Of a stretch of DNA of 64,000 nucleotides, positions 34,259-42,022 are shown one piece after another. The DNA is taken from assembly GCF_039540515.1 (NCBI RefSeq), contig NZ_BAABFA010000010.1, positions 1-64,000 on the forward strand, read 5' to 3'. This DNA is from Nemorincola caseinilytica (lineage in GTDB: Bacteria > Bacteroidota > Bacteroidia > Chitinophagales > Chitinophagaceae). The notes beneath the pieces are model-generated. The model was not told the DNA's origin. It was given only the letters and a program-made list of their open reading frames with translations, and made no database searches. Position 1 is the first letter of the stretch, and each line of letters starts with the position of its first letter. The position numbers and the translations under genes were made by a program.

Positions 34259-36907
34259 TCAGTTCGGCAGATCGCGGAAGTCCCTGCGGCGCACTAGCTT
34301 CAGGTCCTGCAGCACGGTCGATTTCACATTCAGCGTAAAGTTGAAGCTCTTCCTGGGCCCGAATGGGAAGGCGAAGAAGTGCATCTGCCAGCAGTGCAGG
34401 TCGCGGTACAGGTCTATCGATGTCAGGGTCAGTTCCTTCAGGTCGAAGTTGTAACCGCTGCTTATGGCCAGTTTCCACCGCTCGGTTATCCGCAGCTCAC
34501 TGTTGAAGGTGAACGAATGGCTTATCGTCACCGTATCATCGTACGAGTAGGGCGAATATCTCGAATCCGCGCTCAGGGTATAGTTTATGTTGAAGCTCCA
34601 GGGTATGTTGAAGTCCACATACTCCATATACCCGGCATTGCGCATCACGCGGGCATACTCTTGGCTATTGGTAGGGCTGTTGGCGCCTCCCTTCGGTTTG
34701 GAGTGGAAGTTGGTGCCCAGAGACATGTTCGCCGTCCTGAAACGCCCTATACCCGTGCCCTGCTCCAGGTTGGTGGTCTGTAGTATGCGGCCCGTGCCCT
34801 TGTCTATGGCATAGGGGCTGTACACTGCCGCGGCCGATATGTTCACCTTGTCCAGCACATTGGTACGGAAGTTCACGCCCAGGTCGCTCCAGCGGAACGA
34901 GTCCGCAGCAGCATTGTACGCACCTGCTACGCTCAATCCGTCTATCAGTGTCACGTTCTTATAGCCACTTGCCGTATCCTTTGCCGACCGCACCTTTATC
35001 TGCAGGTTGTTGTTCAGCCCAAAGCCCACGCTAGCGGCCTTGCCCACAGGCGGCAGCCCCACCACCGACCCCTGGTAGGGCGATAGTATATCTCTGCGTT
35101 GGCTCGTGTCCAGCCGCGCATCATAGTAGTAGTTGAAGGGTGCATCCGCAAAATCCGGCCGATAGGTAAAGCCCGCATTGGGGGTCAGCACATGGCGTAT
35201 ACCCCTTAGCGCCCCGTGGCGAAACATCTTCATACCGTATATACGGGTAGAGAAATTGACACCTGCATTGAAGTCGCGCGCGGCAAAGAAGCCCGTGCTG
35301 CGCGTACTGTCTATACGCATGGTAGCATCATTGAAGCCGCGTATCAGCCGGTTAGAGTACCAGTATTCATTATAGTTCACGCTGAACGACATGTTCACAT
35401 ACCTGGCCACGGTATACGATGCGCTCACGGGTATCGAGTGCCTTATACCGTTCTGAAAGCTGCTCAGTGCCAGTGTTGCCAGGTTGAAGGTGCTGTCGTA
35501 GAATGTGGTCTGGTTCCGCACATCGGCGCTATAGCTGGCCGTTATCTTGTCATACCAGTGGTCGCCCACGGCATTCTTGTTCTGGAAGAGGTTGAACTGG
35601 TTCACGAAAAAGTTCATGGCCGGCAGGGTCACGCTTATCTCCTTGGTGCCTGTGTTCTGATTGTGCAGGGCGCTTATCGTCAGCCCGAAGGGGCGGTTCT
35701 GCCAGTTCTTCGAGTATGTTATGTTCGACTGGTACTGGTTCCGCAGCACCTGGTTGGGGTCGTAGCTGTTATTGGCGTAGAAGCTCGATGTGCCCGCCTG
35801 CACCGATGCATTGAACGTTTGCCCCGGCACCGACTTCTCGTCCGATGTGTGCTGCCAGTTCACCATAAAGTCCTTGGTCACACTCGCGTTCGGCTCAAAG
35901 TCCTCTCCTGTCTTGTTATAGGCATAAGACAGGCGGAACGCCCCCCTGTAGTGGTACAGGTTGTTGTAGTTGCTGGTAGCGGCTATGGCATAGCTGCCCT
36001 TGGCATATATATTGGTCTGCGCATAGGCATCCACCTTGTCGTTCACATAAAAATAGTACCCCCCGTTCAGCAGCCCGAAGCCCCTGGCCTGCTCCATGGT
36101 ATAGGTAGGCAGTATGAAGCCCGACCGCTGTTTTTGCGACGATGGGAATATGCCGAACGGCAGGTAGAGCGGCGTAGGCACCCCCTCTATCTCCAGGTTC
36201 GCCGATCCCGATACCACCACCCTGCCGGGTATTATCTTCTGTTTCCTCGCCCTTATCCCAAAGTGGGGCGTGTCCAGCGCGCAGGTGGTATATACGCTGT
36301 GCCACCCATATATCGTCTGGTCGGGGTTGCGTTTCACCTGTTCACTGTGTATGAAGCCCTCGCCATACTGTGTGGCGGCATTCCTCACTATCGCCCGCTT
36401 GCTCCTGAAGTTGTACTGCATGGAGTCGTAGGTGAACCGCTCACTCCCCTGCTTGAACGAAGGGCGCTCTTTGGCCGTGTCCCGTTCTGCCGCCGATGGC
36501 GCTGCCGTCACTATATTGCTGGCCTGTGTATAGCTTACCTCTCCGGCGTTCAGTTGCAGGTCCTCATAGTTCACCTGCGCCTTGCCATACAGGTAAAAGA
36601 CATCATGCTCCATATCCAGCACCGCCGAGTCTCGCGATACCGTCTTTACTACCGCCGGCAGCGCATCCTTCGATATCCGTATGCCCAGCTCCCGCTCCAT
36701 CGCGGCCGTCTTCGATGTATCGGCCGTGGCCGTATCTGCACGCAGGCTGTCCCCCATGGGCACGCCCTTGTTCATCTTTATGGTATCGTTGCCGGTGCTT
36801 GTGGTATCTGCCACAGGCCTCACCTGGGCAATGGCCGCATCTGGATATCCACAATTTGTTATAAAGAATATAAAAATTACTGACACCCAAGCCGCGAAGC
36901 GATGCAT
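34259..36907 (-). CDS. lptD: LPS-assembly outer-membrane protein LptD
   Basis: An 882-residue outer-membrane protein that, with LptE, inserts lipopolysaccharide into the outer leaflet. The start at 36907 begins a signal peptide (MHRFAAWVSVIFIFFITNCG). An ATG at 36946 would lie only nine bases beyond the promoter box, so the shorter form is preferred. The periplasmic beta-jellyroll of OstA type starts around LDMEHDVFYLYGKAQVNYEDLQLNAGEVSY, with IPGRVVVSGSANLEIEGVPTPLYLPFGIFPSS just before the barrel. The long C-terminal barrel (about 270-882) follows the Bacteroidota LptD pattern. It is divergently transcribed from an amidase gene. The LptE partner is not in the window. Confidence 0.87.
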   Translation of the reverse strand: MHRFAAWVSVIFIFFITNCGYPDAAIAQVRPVADTTSTGNDTIKMNKGVPMGDSLRADTATADTSKTAAMERELGIRISKDALPAVVKTVSRDSAVLDMEHDVFYLYGKAQVNYEDLQLNAGEVSYTQASNIVTAAPSAAERDTAKERPSFKQGSERFTYDSMQYNFRSKRAIVRNAATQYGEGFIHSEQVKRNPDQTIYGWHSVYTTCALDTPHFGIRARKQKIIPGRVVVSGSANLEIEGVPTPLYLPFGIFPSSQKQRSGFILPTYTMEQARGFGLLNGGYYFYVNDKVDAYAQTNIYAKGSYAIAATSNYNNLYHYRGAFRLSYAYNKTGEDFEPNASVTKDFMVNWQHTSDEKSVPGQTFNASVQAGTSSFYANNSYDPNQVLRNQYQSNITYSKNWQNRPFGLTISALHNQNTGTKEISVTLPAMNFFVNQFNLFQNKNAVGDHWYDKITASYSADVRNQTTFYDSTFNLATLALSSFQNGIRHSIPVSASYTVARYVNMSFSVNYNEYWYSNRLIRGFNDATMRIDSTRSTGFFAARDFNAGVNFSTRIYGMKMFRHGALRGIRHVLTPNAGFTYRPDFADAPFNYYYDARLDTSQRRDILSPYQGSVVGLPPVGKAASVGFGLNNNLQIKVRSAKDTASGYKNVTLIDGLSVAGAYNAAADSFRWSDLGVNFRTNVLDKVNISAAAVYSPYAIDKGTGRILQTTNLEQGTGIGRFRTANMSLGTNFHSKPKGGANSPTNSQEYARVMRNAGYMEYVDFNIPWSFNINYTLSADSRYSPYSYDDTVTISHSFTFNSELRITERWKLAISSGYNFDLKELTLTSIDLYRDLHCWQMHFFAFPFGPRKSFNFTLNVKSTVLQDLKLVRRRDFRDLPN

Positions 36908-36954
36908 TGATCGAGAAATTGGAATAAATTTACCGCTAAGGCTCATGAGCGTGG

Positions 36955-36962
36955 CAAAATTA
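36955..36962 (-). promoter_or_regulatory. lptD promoter box
   Basis: On the minus strand TAATTTTG matches TAnnTTTG. It lies 47 bases before the ATG at 36907 and only eight before the one at 36946, which favours the shorter lptD. Confidence 0.55.
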
Positions 36963-37018
36963 ATTATTTGACGGCGACGTTATGTGGGTATGCTTCTAAA
37001 TCTTTTGTAAAACCGGTC

Positions 37019-37855
37019 ATGCGCGTAAAAGCCATATTCATCATATTGCTGGCATTAGCCCCCCTACCCCTGCTGGCAAAAGCGAAAAAAGTGACGAAAA
37101 TAGTCCTCGATGCCGGTCACGGAGGTAAGGACCATGGCGCACAGGGGGCTATATCTTACGAAAAAGACATTACCCTTGCAGTAACGCTCAAACTCGGCAA
37201 ATTATTGGAGGATAGTATGCGGAACATAGATGTCATCTATACCCGCACCGAAGATGCCTACCCTACCCTGGTAGAGCGCCACGAGATAGCCAATAAGGCC
37301 AATGCCGACCTGTTCATATCCATACACGTCAATTCTACACCCTATACCTACACCCGCACCCTGCAGGGCTACAAGACCATAAAGCGCAAGGGCAAGACCG
37401 TGCGCCAGCCCATATACAAATCGGTGCGCCACCATACCACCAAGCGCAGCGGCGTAGAGACCTATGTGATGGGGCTGCACCGCGCCGGCCAGCAGAAAGA
37501 GGCCATAGGCGAATATGCCGACAATGTGAGCGAGGAACCCGGCCTGCTCAACGAGAACGACCCACAAACGGCCATTATCGTGGCCCAGTATGCCAAGGCC
37601 TTCCTGGGCAAAAGCGTCACATTCGCCTCTCAGGTACAGGCGCAAATGAAGCGCACAGGCCGCGAAGACCTGGGTGTAAAGCAGATGGGCCTGGAGGTAC
37701 TGGCAGGCAGTGCCATGCCGGGTGTACTTATAGAGATTGGCTTCATTACCAATGTAGATGAGGAAGCATACCTCAACTCAGAGCGGGGCCAATACGAGAT
37801 AGCCGCGGCCATTTACAAGGCCATAAGGGCATATAAGGCCGACGTAGAGAAATAA
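37019..37855 (+). CDS. N-acetylmuramoyl-L-alanine amidase (Amidase_3)
   Basis: A 278-residue zinc amidase that cleaves the bond between muramic acid and the peptide stem during cell separation. A signal peptide (MRVKAIFIILLALAPLPLLAKAKK) precedes the catalytic domain. Zinc ligands appear in order: His in VLDAGHGGKDHG, Glu in LVERHEIAN, and His in LFISIHVNST. The catalytic Glu lies in GVLIEIGFITN near the C-terminus. There is a family-typical insertion after the second His (about 115-175, basic). No AMIN or SPOR domain is fused. The start at 37019 is preferred over 36968 because it begins the signal peptide. It is divergent from lptD. Confidence 0.93.
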   Translation: MRVKAIFIILLALAPLPLLAKAKKVTKIVLDAGHGGKDHGAQGAISYEKDITLAVTLKLGKLLEDSMRNIDVIYTRTEDAYPTLVERHEIANKANADLFISIHVNSTPYTYTRTLQGYKTIKRKGKTVRQPIYKSVRHHTTKRSGVETYVMGLHRAGQQKEAIGEYADNVSEEPGLLNENDPQTAIIVAQYAKAFLGKSVTFASQVQAQMKRTGREDLGVKQMGLEVLAGSAMPGVLIEIGFITNVDEEAYLNSERGQYEIAAAIYKAIRAYKADVEK

Positions 37856-37878
37856 ACACCGCCCTCTTACCGCCCGCA

Positions 37879-37910
37879 TTTTGATTTATTTGCCTATTTA
37901 CTTATTTTTG
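37879..37910 (+). promoter_or_regulatory. Promoter with both -33 and -7 boxes
   Basis: TTTTG at 37879-37883 and TATTTTTG at 37903-37910 are separated by 19 bases, fitting the Bacteroidota TTG/TAnnTTTG promoter. The ATG of the EGF-like lipoprotein gene follows 24 bases later, at 37935, and rules out the upstream ATG at 37881. Confidence 0.7.
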
Positions 37911-37934
37911 AATTTGCTAACAAAATCCATACCG

Positions 37935-38489
37935 ATGGCATCTACGCTTAAAACCATTTTTATATCCTCTATAGCCACTATCGCGGCATTCGGCGCCGTT
38001 GTATATTCATCGTGCAACAGGGACAAATGCAAGTCCATAGTGTGTGCCAATGGCGGCGTATGCAACGATGGTAGCTGCACCTGCCCATCGGGCTACGAAG
38101 GCACCAACTGCGAAAAGGTGAGCAGGGATAAATTCCTGGGCAACTGGCATGTGCTGGAAAAAGGCAGCATCACCCTTGCTGCCCAGTACCCCATCAGCAT
38201 AGAGCCTACCACCAATCTTACCGATGTTGTCATCAAGAATTTTTACAACTACTTCAAGACCCCCATCAAGGCCACCATCATCGGCGGCGACTCTATAGTC
38301 ATCCCCAACCAGCAGTACGAGGGCAAAGTGCTCTTCGGCATAGGCCACATATATTCCAATGTTACCTACGGCCAGTACGGCGCTATAGAAATGAGGTACG
38401 AGATCATAGACACCGCTACTCAACGCGTCAACGACTTCGGCTACAACGAGGCCGTAGACCACTCCGACCCCTCTCAGTGGAACAAATAA
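37935..38489 (+). CDS. Lipoprotein with EGF-like domain
   Basis: A 184-residue protein with a lipoprotein-like signal (MASTLKTIFISSIATIAAFG, then VVYSSC with the Cys near residue 27). It is followed at once by an EGF-like module with six cysteines: CKSIVCANGGVCNDGSCTCPSGYEG in pieces, ending NCEK (about 31-60). The remaining 120 residues start with FLGNWHVLEKGSI and look like a calycin- or lipocalin-type beta domain, a common fusion in Bacteroidota surface lipoproteins. The start is fixed by the promoter at 37879-37910. Binding partner unknown. A perfect terminator follows. Confidence 0.78.
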   Translation: MASTLKTIFISSIATIAAFGAVVYSSCNRDKCKSIVCANGGVCNDGSCTCPSGYEGTNCEKVSRDKFLGNWHVLEKGSITLAAQYPISIEPTTNLTDVVIKNFYNYFKTPIKATIIGGDSIVIPNQQYEGKVLFGIGHIYSNVTYGQYGAIEMRYEIIDTATQRVNDFGYNEAVDHSDPSQWNK

Positions 38490-38516
38490 GTTCATCATTT
38501 CCCACTACCATATTTC

Positions 38517-38547
38517 ACGCCCCTGCACATGCAGGGGCGTTCTTTTT
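38517..38547 (+). terminator. Terminator after EGF-like lipoprotein gene
   Basis: A perfect 10-bp stem, ACGCCCCTGC and GCAGGGGCGT with loop ACAT, is followed by TCTTTTTT. Confidence 0.93.
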
Positions 38548-38577
38548 TAGTAATGCGGGCCATCGCGAAGCTGTACT

Positions 38578-39066
38578 GTTGCCATAGGTCGTACCTACGG
38601 CAACAGTTACCACTGACGCGGGTCTGGGGCATAGCCCTGTGCGATGCCGACCCGTGCCACACAAAAATGGACCGATCTGCGATCGGGGTGACACGCAATT
38701 TGCCATAGGTCGCCACTGGCGCGGGTCTGGGGCATAGCCCCGTGCGATAGCCGACCCGTGCCACGCAAAAATGAACCGATCTGCGATCGGGGTGACACGC
38801 AATTCGTCATAGGTCGCCACTGGCGTGGTCTGGGGCATAGCCCTGTGCGATAGCCGATCCGTGCCACACAAAAATGAACCGATCTGCGATCGGGGTGACA
38901 CGCAGTTTGCCATAGGTCGCCACTGGCGCGGGTCTGGCGCATAGCCCTGTGCGATAGCCGACCCGTGCCACACAAAAATGAACCGATCTGCGATCGGGGT
39001 GACACGCAGTTTGCCATAGGTCGCAGCCTTGTGCATAGCCACGGGCGGGCGGTGACGACCTCGCGA
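38578..39066. repeat. Array of four ~104-bp tandem repeats with palindromes
   Basis: Four near-identical units follow one another with a period of 103-104 bases; the marker GATCTGCGATCGG starts at 38674, 38778, 38881 and 38985. Each unit carries the perfect palindrome CCGATC-TGC-GATCGG, plus GCCATAGGTCGCCACTGG and GGGGCATAGCCC-type segments. The array opens with an imperfect palindrome GTTGCC...GGCAAC (38578-38604) and closes with CGACCTCGCGAAATA, resembling the end of the ~65-bp element at 20022-20269. Open frames across it are repeat artefacts. There are no unique spacers, so it is not CRISPR. No gene lies between 38490 and 39112. Confidence 0.88.
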
Positions 39067-39074
39067 AATAGAGG

Positions 39075-39082
39075 TACATTTG
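39075..39082 (+). promoter_or_regulatory. cmk promoter box
   Basis: TACATTTG matches TAnnTTTG, begins nine bases after the repeat array ends, and lies 30 bases before the cmk ATG. The array therefore occupies the region directly upstream of this promoter. Confidence 0.6.
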
Positions 39083-39112
39083 CCTTACCATAGAACTAAC
39101 GACCAACGAATC

Positions 39113-39811
39113 ATGTCCGCACATAAGATGATCATTGCTATAGACGGCTATTCTTCCTGCGGGAAAAGCACTCTTGCCAAAGAACTTGCCGCCAGGCTGG
39201 GCTACAACTATATCGATAGTGGCGCCATGTACCGCGCCATTACGCTATACTTCCTGCGCAATGCCATAGACCTCGGCGATCACAATGAGGTACTGGATGC
39301 CCTCTCGCAGATATCCCTCTCTTTCGTGTTCAACGAGCATCGCAATGCTTCCGATATCTACCTCAACGACGAGAATGCCGAGCCCTTCATCCGTGATATG
39401 ATAGTGTCCGAAAAGGTGAGCGAGGTCGCAGCCATACGCGAGGTACGCTCCTTTGCCGTAGCACAGCAGAAACGCATGGGCCGCAAAAAAAGCATAGTGA
39501 TGGACGGCCGCGATATAGGCACTGCCGTCTTCCCCGATGCCGAGCTGAAGCTCTTTATGACCGCCGATCCCGAAGTGCGTGTCATACGCCGCTTCAAAGA
39601 GCTATATGCCACCAACCCCAACATCACCCTCGAAGAAGTGCGCGACAATCTCCAGCTACGCGATCATATCGACTCTACCCGCGAGGAAAGCCCCCTGCGC
39701 CGCGCCGACGATGCCGTTATTCTCGACAACAGCAACCTCTCCCGCGAAGAACAGTTGAAGCTCGTCCTGGAAATGGTAAAGGACCGCACCAAGGCTTTCA
39801 GCGTAAAGTGA
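39113..39811 (+). CDS. cmk: Cytidylate kinase
   Basis: A 232-residue kinase that phosphorylates CMP and dCMP. The P-loop is IAIDGYSSCGKSTLAKELA (Gly-x-x-x-x-Gly-Lys-Ser at about 13-20). The CMP-binding segment YIDSGAMYRAITLYF follows, then the family signature MDGRDIGTAVFPDAELKLFMTA and the late arginine-rich lid and segment RDHIDSTREESPLRRADDAVILDNS. Start 39113 follows the promoter box; a second ATG lies at 39128. It is cytoplasmic and monocistronic. Confidence 0.96.
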   Translation: MSAHKMIIAIDGYSSCGKSTLAKELAARLGYNYIDSGAMYRAITLYFLRNAIDLGDHNEVLDALSQISLSFVFNEHRNASDIYLNDENAEPFIRDMIVSEKVSEVAAIREVRSFAVAQQKRMGRKKSIVMDGRDIGTAVFPDAELKLFMTADPEVRVIRRFKELYATNPNITLEEVRDNLQLRDHIDSTREESPLRRADDAVILDNSNLSREEQLKLVLEMVKDRTKAFSVK

Positions 39812-39887
39812 TGCGGTCCGGAACATCTAAGTAAGCCTCCGGAATACGAGGCAAGGGTCCTAAATACATTCACCATTACAACCCTTT

Positions 39888-40050
39888 AGCCCCACCGGGG
39901 CAAACATATTATCAAACTAGAATTTGCGGGACATGGTAGCCCCTAATGAGTAGGGCCGGAAAAATGTCATACCGATAGAACATTAAAATTCGTCATTAAA
40001 AAAGTGTCGGATAACATCTCCCTCTCCTTTGGAGAGGGCCGGGGGTGAGG
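39888..40050. repeat. Dispersed intergenic repeat modules, second locus
   Basis: 39888-39915 (AGCCCCACCGGGGC followed by AAACATATTATCAAA) is the reverse complement, with few mismatches, of 5928-5956. 40006-40050 (GTCGGATAACATCTCCC, then the palindrome CCCTCTCC-TTT-GGAGAGGG and a GTGAGG end) matches 5877-5904 directly. No gene is visible between 39812 and 40174. Confidence 0.7.
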
Positions 40051-40117
40051 CTTGGTGCATGTATTTTCAGGTGCCTTTCTTTTTAATTCGATCTCCCCCT
40101 ACCGGTACTAGCTTCCC

Positions 40118-40152
40118 CAAAACAAAAGCGGCCACCGGAAGGTGGCCGCTTT
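40118..40152 (-). terminator. Terminator after the OmpA-family gene
   Basis: A perfect 12-bp stem, AAAGCGGCCACC and GGTGGCCGCTTT with a 4-base loop, is followed on the minus strand by TGTTTTGG. Confidence 0.85.
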
Positions 40153-40174
40153 ATTATCTATCACTAAGTTGTGC

Positions 40175-41995
40175 TTAGTCTACGCTCAGCCTCATAACGG
40201 CACGCCTGTTCTCGGCCCTGCCCTCATCGGTAGCATTGCTTGCGGTAGGATCGCTCTCACCATGAGCCACGATCTTTATCCTCTTCGGATCCGCGCCCAT
40301 CTTCACCAGCTTGCTCTTCACGGCCTGTGCACGCTTACGCGACAGCTCCTTGTTGTAAGCAGCCCTACCCCTCGAGTCAGCATGACCATGTATCACTATG
40401 ATACCCTGTGCATCGTTGCCCAGTGTCTTCACAGCGGTCTCCAGTACCGGCACAGATGCCTCATGCACCACTGTCTTATTGGTCTCGAACAGTATCGGTG
40501 TGCTCAGCGGTATGTCTACCGGTGGCGGCGGTGGCGGCGGGCAACCATTGTTGGTAGCAGGGCCGGGCACCTCAGGACACTGGTCCTCATTATCGGGCAG
40601 GCCATCACCATCCGTATCGGGGCAGCCTTTGTACTGCGCCAGGCCCGGCTTGTCAGGGCATACGTCATACTTGTCGGCTATACCATCGCCATCCCTGTCA
40701 GGGCAACCCCTCAAGCTGGCAGGACCCGCCTGGTAAGGACATTCATCGTTCTTGTCAGGTATACCGTCATTATCGCTGTCAGGACAACCATTGAATTTAC
40801 GCAGGCCCGGTACGGTACGGCAGGAGTCCTCAGAATCCTGTACGCTATCCTTATCGGTATCGGGGCAACCCTGGAACATGGCCACACCCCATACATCAGG
40901 ACACTTGTCCTTCCTGTCCACTATGCCATCCCCATCAGTATCCTTAGGTTTGCCGAAGAGGAATCGTACACCTGCAACACCGCCGAACGACTGCACCGAT
41001 GCCGATGTTGCGTTCCTCAGGCTCGAGTTGTACTGGCCGCTTGTACTCATCAGCACATAATTGGCCTGGTTCTCGTTCTTGAACGACTGGTAAGTATAGT
41101 ACAGGCCGAAGTTCAGCGCTACATGGTCGGACAGGTATACGCTCAGCGATGGCTGCAGCAGCAGGCCTACCGATACTGTCTTGTAAGAAGCCTCGTCCTT
41201 CACAGTGGCAGGGCGCTGGCCCAGGCCCACGTTGAAACCCGCATCCCTGTTCTGCTGGAACCACTGGTTCACATTACCGCCCGGTGTCTTGGACAGGTAA
41301 TAGTCCTTCAGTATCAGGTAAGAGGTGGGCGACGGCGTGTTCGATGCATCGTACACTGTAGGGCTACCATCAGAGCCGGAACCCGAGAATTTGTACACTG
41401 CTTCATAGTCGAAGGTGCCTGTGTTCTCGGTAGTGGTCTTCATGCCTATGTTGAACATAGGGCCGGCATCCATTGTAAAGCCCAGCGTCTTCGAGAAGCG
41501 CGTCTTGTACTTCAGCAACAGGGGTATGTTCATATTGCTGATCTTCGCCGTCTCCTTCACATCATTACCGGTTATTATCTGGCGGTAGATGCGGCCTTTG
41601 CTGTCCTCTGCCTGGTACTCCACATGGTAGTTGTCCAGGGAGAAGGTACCCTTCTGGCTGAAGTATGCGAAGCCTGCGCCTACGCCCCAATGGCGCTTAG
41701 GACCAAAGAAGTAGCCCAGTTGCGCATTGAAGCCCAGCGAAGAGCCCTTATCGAACTTCAGTACGCCTGTATTCATGTTCACCCCGTTCATGTAACCCGC
41801 TATAGAGGTAGCAGTGGTCACATCCTGGGTCATCAGTCCGCCCATGAAGTTCAGGTCTATCACCCACGGCGACAGCAGGCTGTCGGGGGTATATTTCTTT
41901 TTATCCGGTGTCGGAGTAGTGGAGCTTCCCGTTGTCTGGGCGCTCGCAGATATTGCCGTTGCGGCCGCGATGGATAAGAAAAGTATTCTTTTCAT
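40175..41995 (-). CDS. OmpA-family protein with thrombospondin type 3 repeats
   Basis: A 606-residue outer-membrane protein. A signal peptide (MKRILFLSIAAATAISASAQ) is followed by an N-terminal beta-barrel domain (about 35-345). Five thrombospondin type 3 calcium-binding repeats come next (about 353-478; units such as DTDGDGIVDRKDKCPD and DSDNDGIPDKNDECP), then a Pro run and a C-terminal OmpA peptidoglycan-binding domain (about 495-606). The OmpA domain contains HGHADSRGRAAYNKELSRKRAQ and the final AENRRAVMRL. It tethers the outer membrane to the cell wall. It lies 27 bases downstream of the giant T9SS gene on the same strand, suggesting an operon in which the two proteins may interact at the surface. 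Confidence 0.94.
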   Translation of the reverse strand: MKRILFLSIAAATAISASAQTTGSSTTPTPDKKKYTPDSLLSPWVIDLNFMGGLMTQDVTTATSIAGYMNGVNMNTGVLKFDKGSSLGFNAQLGYFFGPKRHWGVGAGFAYFSQKGTFSLDNYHVEYQAEDSKGRIYRQIITGNDVKETAKISNMNIPLLLKYKTRFSKTLGFTMDAGPMFNIGMKTTTENTGTFDYEAVYKFSGSGSDGSPTVYDASNTPSPTSYLILKDYYLSKTPGGNVNQWFQQNRDAGFNVGLGQRPATVKDEASYKTVSVGLLLQPSLSVYLSDHVALNFGLYYTYQSFKNENQANYVLMSTSGQYNSSLRNATSASVQSFGGVAGVRFLFGKPKDTDGDGIVDRKDKCPDVWGVAMFQGCPDTDKDSVQDSEDSCRTVPGLRKFNGCPDSDNDGIPDKNDECPYQAGPASLRGCPDRDGDGIADKYDVCPDKPGLAQYKGCPDTDGDGLPDNEDQCPEVPGPATNNGCPPPPPPPVDIPLSTPILFETNKTVVHEASVPVLETAVKTLGNDAQGIIVIHGHADSRGRAAYNKELSRKRAQAVKSKLVKMGADPKRIKIVAHGESDPTASNATDEGRAENRRAVMRLSVD

Positions 41996-42022
41996 CTAAT
42001 GGATTTTAAGCGTTGATAGAAA

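Noticed and set aside
38578..39066. CRISPR array
   Set aside because: Units are ~104 bases, contiguous and nearly identical throughout, with no unique spacers and no cas genes. The same reasoning applies to 20022-20269.
38515..39124. Overlapping minus-strand open frames in the tandem array
   Set aside because: They are translations of the ~104-bp repeat in several frames, with no start signal, no homology and repeated copies of the same peptide.
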